Below are positions 13,755 to 20,475 of a stretch of 26,362 bases of DNA, piece by piece. Under the pieces are notes generated by a model. The model was given only the letters and a program-made list of their open reading frames with translations. It was not told the DNA's origin and ran no database searches. The DNA lies in assembly GCA_050329955.1 (NCBI GenBank), contig JBHJOH010000105.1, forward strand, positions 1-26,362. Reading direction: 5' to 3'. A program made the position numbers and the translations under genes. The stretch is from JAOUGY01 sp050329955. GTDB lineage: Bacteria; Actinomycetota; Acidimicrobiia; Spongiisociales; ZC4RG35. Position 1 is the stretch's first letter. The number at the start of each line of letters is the position of its first letter.

Positions 13755-15625
13755 CCGTGACCTTCCTCCGCGTGAGGCCCACCCAGACCGTCAACGCCCT
13801 GCAGGCGGCCACCCGGCGCAAGGAGGGAACGACCGCGCTCGAAGTGGAAGACCTCGATGCCGCTCAGGTCGCTGCGGCCGCCGAGACGATGATGCTCCCG
13901 GTCAGCGTCGGTCTCGGGACCGCCGAACCGGCCGCCTGGGTGGTTTCGGCGGCGGATGCGCTCACCCTGGTCAAGCGCTCGGTCGCCGGATGGCGCATCA
14001 CCGTGGTCGACTGTGACCATCATGACGCTGTGCTCGACGCGGTCGCCCGGTCACGGGCGGCGTACCTGCGCACCGGCCGTTCCCATGTCGAAGACGCTGT
14101 CGAGCGCATGGACCGTCCCGGCCTCGACGTGGTGGTCTCGGTGTTCGTCGACGAGGTGGAACAGGCGGTGGCGGCGGTCGAGGCCGGCGCCGGCGACCTG
14201 CTGCTGCGGGACTGGGATGTGGAACGGATCGGCCAGCTCCGCACGGCACTCGGTTCGAATCGACTGGTGGAACGGTGCGCCCTCCCTCTCGGGGTCGAGA
14301 TCGACGAGGCCCGTCGCACGTTCCCGCCGTCGGTGTTCACCGCCTGGTGCGCCCAGGTCGACGCCTCCGGGGCGGCACGACCCCGCTACAGCTGGTCGCC
14401 CGGCAAGGACGAGCATCCGCCCGTCCCCACCGGACGGATCTCGGCCGAGTGGCTCGACGCCGCCTGGGTGCAGGGCCGCGCCCCGGCCCAGTTGGCGGGC
14501 GCCGGCGAGCTGGCGCCCATCCTGGAGCGGTCGTTGGCCGGGACCCCGCCCACCCGTGACGAGATCGAGGTGCTGTTCGGTGCCAGGGGTGATCAGGTGG
14601 ATGCGGTGGCCTGGACCGCCGACCGGCTCCGCTACCGCAGCGTGGGCGACACCGTCACCTACGTGGTGAACCGCAACATCAACTACACCAACATGTGCTA
14701 CTTCCGGTGCGGCTTCTGCGCCTTCTCGAAGGGGCCCCGCAGCCTCAACCTGCGCGGCGATCCCTATCTGATGGGTGTCCCCGAGATCGTGACGTGGTCG
14801 AAGGAAGCCTGGGACAAGGGCGCCACCGAGGTCACGCTCCAGGGCGGCATCCATCCCGAGTTCACCGGCGACTTCTACGTGGGCGTGGTCGAGGCGATCA
14901 AGGCGGAACTGCCCGACATGCACATTCACGGGTTCACCCCGCTCGAGGTGTGGCAGGGAGCCGAGACGCTCGGGGTCTCAGTCGAGACCTTCCTCACCCG
15001 GCTGCGGGACGCCGGTCTGGGGACCCTCCCCGGCACCGCCGCCGAGATCCTCGACGACCAGGTCCGCGAGCATCTGTGCCCGGACAAGATCCGCACCTCG
15101 CAGTGGGCGGACGTGATGATCAAGGCGCACGAGCTGGGGATGGGGTCGACGGCGACCATCATGTTCGGCCACATCGACCATCCGCGGTCGTGGGCCAACC
15201 ACCTCGAGGTGATCCGGGCGATCCAGCGTCGTACCGGTGGATTCACCGAGATGGTGCCGCTCTCGTTCGTGCACATGGGTTCGCCGATCTTCCTGCAGGG
15301 CAAGGCCCGTCCCGGGCCGACCTGGGACGAGGTGGTGCTGATCCACGCCGTGTCCCGCATCGCCTTCGACGGGCTGATCGACAACATCCAGGGCTCGTGG
15401 GTGAAGCTGGGCCTCGACGGGGCGGCCCGTCTGCTCGATGCCGGCTGCAACGACGTGGGTGGGACCCTGATGGGCGAGATCATCACCCGTTCGGCGGGGG
15501 CGGCGCACGGCCAGGAGATGACCCCGGTCGAGTTCGAGGAGGCCATCGTGGCGGCCGGTCGGCATCCGGCCCGTCGCAACACCGTGTACGAGCCGGTGAT
15601 CGAGGTCTCCGAACCGGCTGAGTGA
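13751..15625 (+). CDS. cofH: CofH, FO synthase subunit 2, with a ~250-residue N-terminal extension
   Basis: The C-terminal part (about 260-624) is a complete CofH radical SAM enzyme. It has NRNINYTNMCYFRCGFCAF with Cys316, Cys320 and Cys323 binding the iron-sulfur cluster, then VTLQGGIHPEF and the HIHGFTPLEV stretch. It joins tyrosine to the pyrimidine during FO synthesis with CofG. A free CofH is roughly 370-400 residues; here residues 1 to about 250 are extra, alternate beta and alpha segments, and show no radical SAM cysteines or other motif I recognise. The extension is in frame with the same GC-rich codon use, and its GTG overlaps the cofG stop. It is neither a second CofG nor an obvious CofC or CofD. 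Confidence 0.9.
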   Translation: MTVTFLRVRPTQTVNALQAATRRKEGTTALEVEDLDAAQVAAAAETMMLPVSVGLGTAEPAAWVVSAADALTLVKRSVAGWRITVVDCDHHDAVLDAVARSRAAYLRTGRSHVEDAVERMDRPGLDVVVSVFVDEVEQAVAAVEAGAGDLLLRDWDVERIGQLRTALGSNRLVERCALPLGVEIDEARRTFPPSVFTAWCAQVDASGAARPRYSWSPGKDEHPPVPTGRISAEWLDAAWVQGRAPAQLAGAGELAPILERSLAGTPPTRDEIEVLFGARGDQVDAVAWTADRLRYRSVGDTVTYVVNRNINYTNMCYFRCGFCAFSKGPRSLNLRGDPYLMGVPEIVTWSKEAWDKGATEVTLQGGIHPEFTGDFYVGVVEAIKAELPDMHIHGFTPLEVWQGAETLGVSVETFLTRLRDAGLGTLPGTAAEILDDQVREHLCPDKIRTSQWADVMIKAHELGMGSTATIMFGHIDHPRSWANHLEVIRAIQRRTGGFTEMVPLSFVHMGSPIFLQGKARPGPTWDEVVLIHAVSRIAFDGLIDNIQGSWVKLGLDGAARLLDAGCNDVGGTLMGEIITRSAGAAHGQEMTPVEFEEAIVAAGRHPARRNTVYEPVIEVSEPAE

Positions 15626-15629
15626 ACGG

Positions 15630-15818
15630 TCAGCGCTTGCGGCGGCGTTCCTCGGCCTCCCAGGCTGCGTTGCGTTCCTCCACCCTGTCCATGGCGGCGG
15701 CTGCTTCCTCATGGGTGTCGTAGGGGCCCAGCCTCGACTTGCCCGGGCACCCCTTGCGGGGCTCGACGCGTTGGTGGGTGAGGCACCAGTAGTACCGGTC
15801 TTTTCTGAAGCGGCTCAT
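15630..15818 (-). CDS. Small basic protein with a YYWCL...RLGPYDTHEEA pattern
   Basis: The 62-residue product starts MSRFRKDRYYWCLTHQ and has a short Cys-containing core (Cys12, Cys24), a RLGPYDTHEEAAAA stretch resembling the end of an SPOR-like module, and a charged helical tail. It resembles small uncharacterised actinobacterial proteins whose role is unknown. The ATG at 15818-15816 overlaps the TGA of the membrane-protein gene (ATGA), which supports the start. A longer frame upstream would run antisense to nothing useful and into the membrane gene. It converges on cofH with 4 bases between stops. Confidence 0.72.
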   Translation of the reverse strand: MSRFRKDRYYWCLTHQRVEPRKGCPGKSRLGPYDTHEEAAAAMDRVEERNAAWEAEERRRKR

Positions 15819-16252
15819 CTCAGTACCAACCATGCCCCGGCGAACAGCAATCCAATCCCCATCACGCGGCTCAGGTCGAAGAGCCGGACCTCGGCGCCGA
15901 ACCATCCGAAGTGGTCGATGAGCGCCGAGAACACGAACTGGGAGACGGTGAAGGTCAGCAGCGCTTGGACGACGCCCACCCGGCCGACGGCGAAGGCGAC
16001 CGAGCCAACCACGATCAGCCCCAGCACGCCGGCTGCCAGGGTGTATGGCGGAACCTCCCGCCAGGCTGTCAGGCCGCTGTCGCGGGTCACCGCCGCCAGC
16101 ACGCCGATGGCGAGCGCACCGGTCCCGTAGATGACCACCACCGAGCCGAGGGTGCCCATCCGGTTGTTCATGACCCCGGCGAACTGCGCCTGCAGTGCGG
16201 CGGCGATGCCGCCGACGATCGTCATCGCCACCACCATCCATGTCGCGCTCAC
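15815..16252 (-). CDS. DMT-family transporter-like membrane protein (YdcZ/DUF606)
   Basis: The 145-residue product has five predicted membrane helices and the look of the DUF606/YdcZ half-size drug/metabolite transporters: GGIAAALQAQFAGVMNNRMG near the N-terminus and GVVQALLTFTVSQFVFSALIDHFGWFG in the second half. Such half-size proteins dimerise; the substrate is unknown. It starts with GTG 16252, preceded by GGAAGGA six bases away. It overlaps the small basic protein gene by 4 bases and diverges from the HerA-like gene, about 110 bases away. Confidence 0.82.
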   Translation of the reverse strand: MSATWMVVAMTIVGGIAAALQAQFAGVMNNRMGTLGSVVVIYGTGALAIGVLAAVTRDSGLTAWREVPPYTLAAGVLGLIVVGSVAFAVGRVGVVQALLTFTVSQFVFSALIDHFGWFGAEVRLFDLSRVMGIGLLFAGAWLVLR

Positions 16253-16325
16253 GTCGATTCCTTCCGATGCGGGAGTTCAGGAGGGTAGGCCCGAGGGGAC
16301 GGGGCGGGGGCATCGGGTGGGCCGA

Positions 16326-16354
16326 CGGTTTCTGTCACCCCCTACTGATACCCT
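16326..16354 (+). promoter_or_regulatory. CGGTTTCTGTC-type leaderless promoter of the HerA-like gene
   Basis: CGGTTT, CTGTCACCC (16332-16340), eight bases (16341-16348) and TACCCT (16349-16354) lie directly before the ATG at 16362. The first 11 bases (16326-16336) are identical to those before sbcD (21722-21732), and both are 23 bases from the TAnnnT hexamer. Only seven bases separate the hexamer from the start codon, so the mRNA probably begins at or next to the ATG. Confidence 0.65.
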
Positions 16355-16361
16355 CCCGGCC

Positions 16362-18041
16362 ATGGACCAGCCCATCGTCGGACGCGTCATCGGCACCGAG
16401 GACTCCACGCCGCTGGAGTTCTGGGTGGGTGTGGCGGCGGACAGCTACCTGCAGCTCGACGACGTGGTGGCACTGGAACGGGTGCTGCCCGGCGGGGAGG
16501 GGGTGAAGATCTTCGGGATGGTCGGTCAGGTGCGGGCCCGCCACGAGGGTGCCCGCTTCGACTCCGACGTGTTCCTCATCTCCGACGGTGTCCTGCCCGC
16601 CGAGGTGGCCGAGTCCGCCCAGATCGCCGCCACCCGGTTCGAGCCCGAGATCTTCGTCCCGCCCCGCCCGGGTGATCCGGTACGCAAGGCCGAGGGGGCC
16701 GAACGCGACCAGGCCCTCTTCTTCGACCGGATGACCGAACGTCTTCCCATCGGTCTGTCGCGTTCGGGTGACCCGCTCGTGCTCAACCTCGAGTTCCTCG
16801 ACGGCCGCCGGGGAGCCCACGTCAACATCTCGGGCATCTCCGGAGTCGCCACCAAAACCACCTACGCCACCTTCCTGCTCCACTCCATCTTCAACAGTGG
16901 CGTGCTCGGCGCACGGGCGGTCAACACCAAGGCGCTCATCTTCAACGTCAAGGGCGAGGATCTGCTGTTCCTCGACCACCCCAACGTCAAGCTCGACGAC
17001 GTCCAGCGGGAGCGGTACGCCCGGGTGGGGCTGCCCGCCGAGGCGTTCCGGTCGGTGGGGGTGTGGGCTCCGCCCCGGGCCGGGTCGGCGGCGGCGGTCC
17101 CCGACGTCTCCGCCCGCACCCACGGTGTCGAGTCGTTCTTCTGGACTTTGCACGAGTTCTGCCGAGACGACCTGCTGCCGTTCCTGTTCGCCGACGCCGA
17201 GGACGACCGCGCCCAGTACACGATGGTGGTCTACAACGTGATGGCCCAGCTCCGTCGTTGCACCGCCCTCGACGACGGCGCCATCCGGATGGAAGGCGTC
17301 ACCGTGCGGACGTTTCGGGAGCTGGTCGATCTCATCACCGACAAGGTCCAGAGCGACGACGACCGCCCGGTGTGGGCCGGTACCGCCATCGGTCAGGGCA
17401 CCGTCAACGCCTTCGTCCGTCGGCTGCAGGGCTCGGTGCGCCACCTGGAGCGGTTGATCCGCGGCGACGTCGCCAACGCCGCCCGCCACGCCGTCACCCC
17501 GTTGCAACACCAGGTGACGGTGGTCGACCTCCACAATCTCCACGACCGGGCCAAGCGGTTCGTCGTGGGTGTCACCATCCGCAAGGCCTTCGACGAACGC
17601 GAACAGGCCGGCCAGTCGGGCGAGCTGCTGTTCCTGGTGCTCGACGAGCTCAACAAGTACGCCCCGCGGGAGGGTTCCAGCCCCATCAAGGAGATCCTGC
17701 TCGACGTGGCCGAACGCGGCCGGAGCCTCGGCATCATCCTGATCGGCGCCCAGCAGACCGCCTCCGAGGTCGAGCGCCGCATCATCGCCAACTCCTCGAT
17801 CCGGGTGGTCGGCCGCCTCGACTCCGCCGAGGCGAGCCGCGACGAGTACGGCTTCCTCCCGCAGGCACAGCGTCAGCGCGCCACCATCATCAAGCCCGGC
17901 ACCATGCTGGTGAGCCAGCCCGAGCTGCCGGTCCCGCTGGTGCTCGAATTCCCCTTCCCCGCCTGGGCCACCCGTGCGTCGGAGGCGGGGAGCATCGCCG
18001 GTGACCCCGGCCCTGAGGATCCGTTCGACGGGCTGGGGTAG
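16362..18041 (+). CDS. HerA-like ATPase with HAS-barrel N-terminus
   Basis: The 559-residue product has an N-terminal HAS-barrel (about 1-105: IVGRVIGTEDSTPLEFW...) and a FtsK/HerA-type RecA-like ATPase. Walker B is LLFLVLDEL with Asp428-Glu429, GAQQTASEV (462-470) is the HerA sensor-like segment, and Arg481 is a likely arginine finger. The P-loop is odd: GISGVATKT (158-166) keeps Lys165 and Thr166 but has Thr where the Gly before Lys is expected. HerA proteins form hexamers that pump DNA and partner with NurA nuclease in end resection with Mre11-Rad50. A NurA-like gene and sbcCD lie about 5 kb away under a matching promoter. The start is fixed by the promoter and barrel homology; a longer upstream frame is rejected. 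I am confident of the family, less of the role. Confidence 0.85.
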   Translation: MDQPIVGRVIGTEDSTPLEFWVGVAADSYLQLDDVVALERVLPGGEGVKIFGMVGQVRARHEGARFDSDVFLISDGVLPAEVAESAQIAATRFEPEIFVPPRPGDPVRKAEGAERDQALFFDRMTERLPIGLSRSGDPLVLNLEFLDGRRGAHVNISGISGVATKTTYATFLLHSIFNSGVLGARAVNTKALIFNVKGEDLLFLDHPNVKLDDVQRERYARVGLPAEAFRSVGVWAPPRAGSAAAVPDVSARTHGVESFFWTLHEFCRDDLLPFLFADAEDDRAQYTMVVYNVMAQLRRCTALDDGAIRMEGVTVRTFRELVDLITDKVQSDDDRPVWAGTAIGQGTVNAFVRRLQGSVRHLERLIRGDVANAARHAVTPLQHQVTVVDLHNLHDRAKRFVVGVTIRKAFDEREQAGQSGELLFLVLDELNKYAPREGSSPIKEILLDVAERGRSLGIILIGAQQTASEVERRIIANSSIRVVGRLDSAEASRDEYGFLPQAQRQRATIIKPGTMLVSQPELPVPLVLEFPFPAWATRASEAGSIAGDPGPEDPFDGLG

Positions 18042-18093
18042 CGACGACACGAACCCAGGGTTGTGGACCACACCTCGTGTAGTCGTGGGCCCA

Positions 18094-18099
18094 TAGAAT
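18094..18099 (+). promoter_or_regulatory. Possible -10 box of the broken serpin gene
   Basis: TAGAAT lies 70 bases upstream of the serpin GTG. No convincing -35 partner is seen. The leader that would follow contains the three-copy 10-base repeat and ends in an AGGAGG ribosome site (18159-18164). Confidence 0.3.
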
Positions 18100-18107
18100 G
18101 CCTGTCG

Positions 18108-18137
18108 CCGCCGGGAACCGCCGGGAACCGCCGGGAA
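18108..18137. repeat. Three tandem copies of CCGCCGGGAA
   Basis: Three perfect 10-base units lie between the HerA-like gene and the broken serpin gene, in what would be the serpin leader. They are probably a slippage array. A role as a repeated binding site cannot be excluded. Confidence 0.75.
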
Positions 18138-18169
18138 CGGCGAGGCGTCGAAGCGGGTAGGAGGTGGCC

Positions 18170-18517
18170 GTGAACCGTGTTGTCGTGAGCCTGCTGGCCG
18201 TTGTGGCGGTGTCAGCCTGCGGTGGTGCCGAGGTGTTGGAGCCCGTGGGGAGCGACATTGCATTCGAGGCGTCCGCCTCCAGCCCGGAGGTGGCTGCCGT
18301 CGCCGCATCAGACATGCTATTCACCGTCGACCTCTTGCGGGCGCTCGCCGACGGCGACAACGTGTTCGTCTCCCCGATCAGCATCAGCACCGCGCTGGGA
18401 ATGGTGGCTGCCGGTGCCGAAGGACAGACCCGCGCCGAGATCGCCGAGGTGCTCCACGAGACGCTTCCGGACGATTCGGTTCATGCCGCCCGCGGCAGCG
18501 CCTTTGCCGACTGGTGA
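18170..18517 (+). pseudogene. Serpin, N-terminal fragment
   Basis: The frame encodes 115 residues: a lipoprotein signal with lipobox V-S-A-C, a linker, and the first serpin helices and strand (FTVDLLRALADGDNVFVSPISISTALGMVAAGAEGQTRAEI). It stops abruptly after AARGSAFADW. The next frame resumes with serpin sequence about 90 residues further along the fold, so the gene has lost an internal segment and shifted frame. GTG 18170 is supported by AGGAGG five bases upstream. Intact bacterial serpins secreted like this act as protease inhibitors. Here the fragment alone cannot fold as a serpin. Confidence 0.75.
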
Positions 18518-19164
18518 ACGCCATCACCTTCGACGGCTCGTGGATGAACCAGTTCGACCCATCCGACACCCGGCCCGGTGACTTCACGCGCACCGACGGT
18601 TCGGTGGTCGAGGCCGACATGATGCACGGCAGCGGGTTCGACGTTCCCTACCTGATCGGTGACGGATTCGAGGCAGTGTGGTTGCCCTACTGGGGTGGCG
18701 CCTCGATGGCGATCGTGCTCCCGGACTCGACTCCCGCCGAGTGGTTGGCCGAGACCGAGACAATCTCGCTGCTGGAGATGCGCCAGTCGGCGTACGACCA
18801 GCCGTTCACCGATCTGGCCCTGCCCCGTTTCGAATTCACGTCGAGGACGATGCTCGGAAAGACCCTCATCGACCTCGGCATGCCGTCGGCATTCGATTCG
18901 GTACTCGCCGACCTCACCGGCATGAGCGAGCCCGGGGGTCCGGACCGGCTGGCGTTGGCGGAAGTGATCCACCAGGCGATGGTCAGGGTCGACGAGGTCG
19001 GGACGAAGGCTGCGGCTGCGACCGCGGTCGTGGCAACGACCGAGTCAGGGGAGCCGGAGCCTCGGACGCTGATCATCGATTGCCCGTTCGTCTTCTTCAT
19101 CGTCGACGACATGACCGCAGCGCCGATCTTCTCCGGCATCGTCGAGGACCCCACCGTCGGCTGA
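18514..19164 (+). pseudogene. Serpin, C-terminal fragment with intact reactive loop
   Basis: The frame encodes 216 residues, beginning at the NAITFDGSW strand typical of the serpin centre and continuing to the end of the fold. The reactive centre hinge is intact, E-V-G-T-K-A-A-A-A-T. Counting 17 residues from the hinge Glu places P1 at Glu and P1' at Ser (T-T-E-S). The last strand DCPFVFFIVDD is also normal. The fragment has no signal and no ribosome site; its GTG overlaps the stop of the N-terminal fragment, but that GTG is also the Val of the expected L-V-N in the original serpin. I read it as the downstream half of one broken gene rather than a separate gene. Confidence 0.75.
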
Positions 19165-19200
19165 ACCCGACGGGGCGAAGACCACGTCGCAGCGCCAATT

Positions 19201-19239
19201 GGGGACAGAATCGACCTTCAGGAGGTCGATTCTGTCCCC
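19201..19239. repeat. Perfect 17-base inverted repeat with 5-base loop (REP-like / bidirectional terminator)
   Basis: Arms 19201-19217 (starting GGGGACAGAATCGACC) and 19223-19239 are perfect reverse complements around TCAGG. It lies between the convergent serpin and acetyltransferase genes, so it could end transcription from both sides, though no T-run follows. Its right arm encodes the last residues of the acetyltransferase, and that gene's stop is in the loop. Such long perfect palindromes are often dispersed repeats moved by a transposase; that is inference. Confidence 0.75.
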
Positions 19240-19787
19240 AGAACGGGTTGGGGGGCGGCGATCCGGTAGACGACGTGGGGACGAGCCGGGTGTCCTTCGG
19301 GCACGCGCGGATGGTCGAAGTCGCTCGAGGGATCCCGGACCATGCCGATGCGCTCCATCACCGCCCGTGACCTGACGTTTCCGACCGCCGTGAACGAGAC
19401 CACCTCGGGCCAGCCGAGACCCTCGAAGGCGTAGTCCAGCACGGCGGCGGCGGCTTCCGAGGCGTAGCCGTGGCTCCACGCCGATCGGGCCAGCCGCCAG
19501 CCGATCTCGCGCTGTTCACGCTGCCGGAACGGGTCGAACCCGATCGGCCACAACCCGACGAACCCGATGAACCCGCCCGTCTCCAGTACCTCCACCGCCC
19601 ATAGGCCCCAGCCGTGTTTGTCGAGCTGGGTGTGCATCCGGTCGACGAAGTGGTCGGACTGCTCGGTGGTCATGACGTCGGGGAAGTGCTCCATCACCTC
19701 GGGGTCGGCGTTGATCCGGGCGAAGGGTGCCTTGTCGGATTGGCGCCACTGCCGCAACAGCAGTCTGGCTGTCGTGAGCTCGGTCAT
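19218..19787 (-). CDS. GNAT acetyltransferase, RimJ/RimL type
   Basis: The 189-residue product is a single GNAT domain of the Acetyltransf_3 group: TARLLLRQWRQSD at the N-terminus, EIGWRLARSAWSHGYASEAAAAVLDYAF (93-120) with the acetyl-CoA-binding R-x-x-W-S-H-G-Y-A pattern, and V-G-N-V-R-S-R-A-V-M-E-R-I-G-M. It acetylates an amine using acetyl-CoA; the substrate may be a small molecule or a protein N-terminus. Homology ends near HVVYRIAAP, and the final six residues GTESTS and the stop codon lie within the palindromic repeat at 19201-19239. The start has GGGAGG upstream. It diverges from the cytochrome c gene, and their promoters overlap. Confidence 0.85.
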   Translation of the reverse strand: MTELTTARLLLRQWRQSDKAPFARINADPEVMEHFPDVMTTEQSDHFVDRMHTQLDKHGWGLWAVEVLETGGFIGFVGLWPIGFDPFRQREQREIGWRLARSAWSHGYASEAAAAVLDYAFEGLGWPEVVSFTAVGNVRSRAVMERIGMVRDPSSDFDHPRVPEGHPARPHVVYRIAAPQPVLGTESTS

Positions 19788-19800
19788 GGCGGGCCTCCCG

Positions 19801-19830
19801 AAGGTAGCGTGTGGTCATGCGTCGTGTCAG
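19801..19830 (-). promoter_or_regulatory. Promoter of the GNAT gene
   Basis: On the minus strand CTGACA (19830-19825), 18 bases and TACCTT (19806-19801) form a good -35/-10 pair before the SD-preceded ATG at 19787. The -10 box overlaps that of the divergent cytochrome gene, so the two promoters may exclude each other. Confidence 0.5.
19805..19810 (+). promoter_or_regulatory. -10 box of a leaderless cytochrome c transcript
   Basis: TAGCGT ends six bases before ATG 19817, which fits a leaderless mRNA. No clear -35 element is present. It overlaps the GNAT -10 box on the other strand by two bases. Confidence 0.4.
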
Positions 19831-20131
19831 CCTCATCCTCGTCCTGCCCCTCGCCTTCGTGACGGCCGGGTGCGGCAGTCAGGCCGCCGCCGGAGGACCA
19901 CAGCTCTACACCACCAATTGTGCAGCCTGCCACGGCCCGACCGGGGAAGGATCGGCGGCCGGCCCGGCGCTCGTCGGGATCGAGACCGAAGACGACCAGA
20001 TCGCCGATGTCATCCGCAACGGGGTCGACCGAGACGATGCCTTCCCGGCGATGGGACCCGTCGGCGCTCTCGATGACGCCGAGATCGTCGAGGTGATCGC
20101 CCACATCCGCACCCTTCAGTCCGGCGGCTGA
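19817..20131 (+). CDS. Monohaem cytochrome c lipoprotein
   Basis: The 104-residue product has a signal with lipobox T-A-G-C (Cys19), so it is anchored at the outer face of the membrane. A single haem-binding CAACH (35-39) provides the proximal His39, and Met79 in FPAMGP is the likely sixth ligand. The fold and size are those of a small class I cytochrome c that shuttles electrons between respiratory complexes or a dehydrogenase and an oxidase; the partner is not in the window. ATG 19817 is chosen over GTG 19811 because the TAGCGT box abuts the latter. Its end overlaps the convergent DUF952 gene by 16 bases. Confidence 0.85.
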   Translation: MRRVSLILVLPLAFVTAGCGSQAAAGGPQLYTTNCAACHGPTGEGSAAGPALVGIETEDDQIADVIRNGVDRDDAFPAMGPVGALDDAEIVEVIAHIRTLQSGG

Positions 20132-20463
20132 GCGGGTCGCCACCGGTCGAAGCGACCGTCGGGCCCGGGGGCGAAGGCGAGTACCTGCGCTACGGCCGCC
20201 AGGTCGATCGGGCCGTACACGTGTGGGAACTCGGTTCCCGATCCGTGGGAGTCCTCCCACACGAGCGGCGACGCCAACGCCCCCTCGTCGATGGCGAGCA
20301 GGATGAGGTCGTGCCGTCCGGCGAAGAGGCGGTTGGCGGTGCCCGGCACCTGATCGGCTGCGGAGCAGTGGACGAAACCTTCGGCCTCGTACCCGGCCGG
20401 CACGTACGAATCGCGGGAACGTGCCGCCCAATCGGCGACGGTGGCGATGTGGAAGACGGTCAC
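20116..20463 (-). CDS. DUF952 family protein
   Basis: The 115-residue product matches the DUF952 family: an N-terminal strand FHIATVADW, the conserved GFVHCS motif (29-34), LILLAID, and EFPHVYGPID (78-87). The family is small, soluble and conserved, resembles ADP-ribosyltransferase-like folds in some analyses, and has no settled function. It starts with GTG 20463, six bases after a TAGGTT -10 box. It follows mpgS on the same strand by nine bases, so read-through from mpgS is also likely. The 3' end overlaps the cytochrome c gene tail to tail. Confidence 0.82.
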   Translation of the reverse strand: MTVFHIATVADWAARSRDSYVPAGYEAEGFVHCSAADQVPGTANRLFAGRHDLILLAIDEGALASPLVWEDSHGSGTEFPHVYGPIDLAAVAQVLAFAPGPDGRFDRWRPAQPPD

Positions 20464-20469
20464 GGGACG

Positions 20470-20475
20470 AACCTA
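20470..20475 (-). promoter_or_regulatory. -10 box of a possible leaderless DUF952 transcript
   Basis: TAGGTT on the minus strand overlaps the mpgS stop codon and ends six bases before the GTG of the DUF952 gene. The distance fits the leaderless pattern seen repeatedly in this window. No -35 element is evident. Confidence 0.3.

Noticed and set aside
13751..14520. CofH extension as a CofC or second CofG domain
   Set aside because: No radical SAM cysteines and none of the guanylyltransferase motifs are present.
16335..18308. 657-codon minus-strand open frame
   Set aside because: It is the antisense of the HerA-like gene, with no recognisable motifs and a Gly/Asp/His/Val-biased composition typical of antisense frames.
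18514..19164. C-terminal serpin part as an independent, translationally coupled gene
   Set aside because: It lacks its own ribosome site and signal, and together the two parts miss about 90 residues of the fold, so a broken gene is the better reading.
19231..19250. TTCTGTCCCC in the palindrome as another copy of the damage promoter box
   Set aside because: No TAnnnT follows at the required 8-base distance and no gene starts there.
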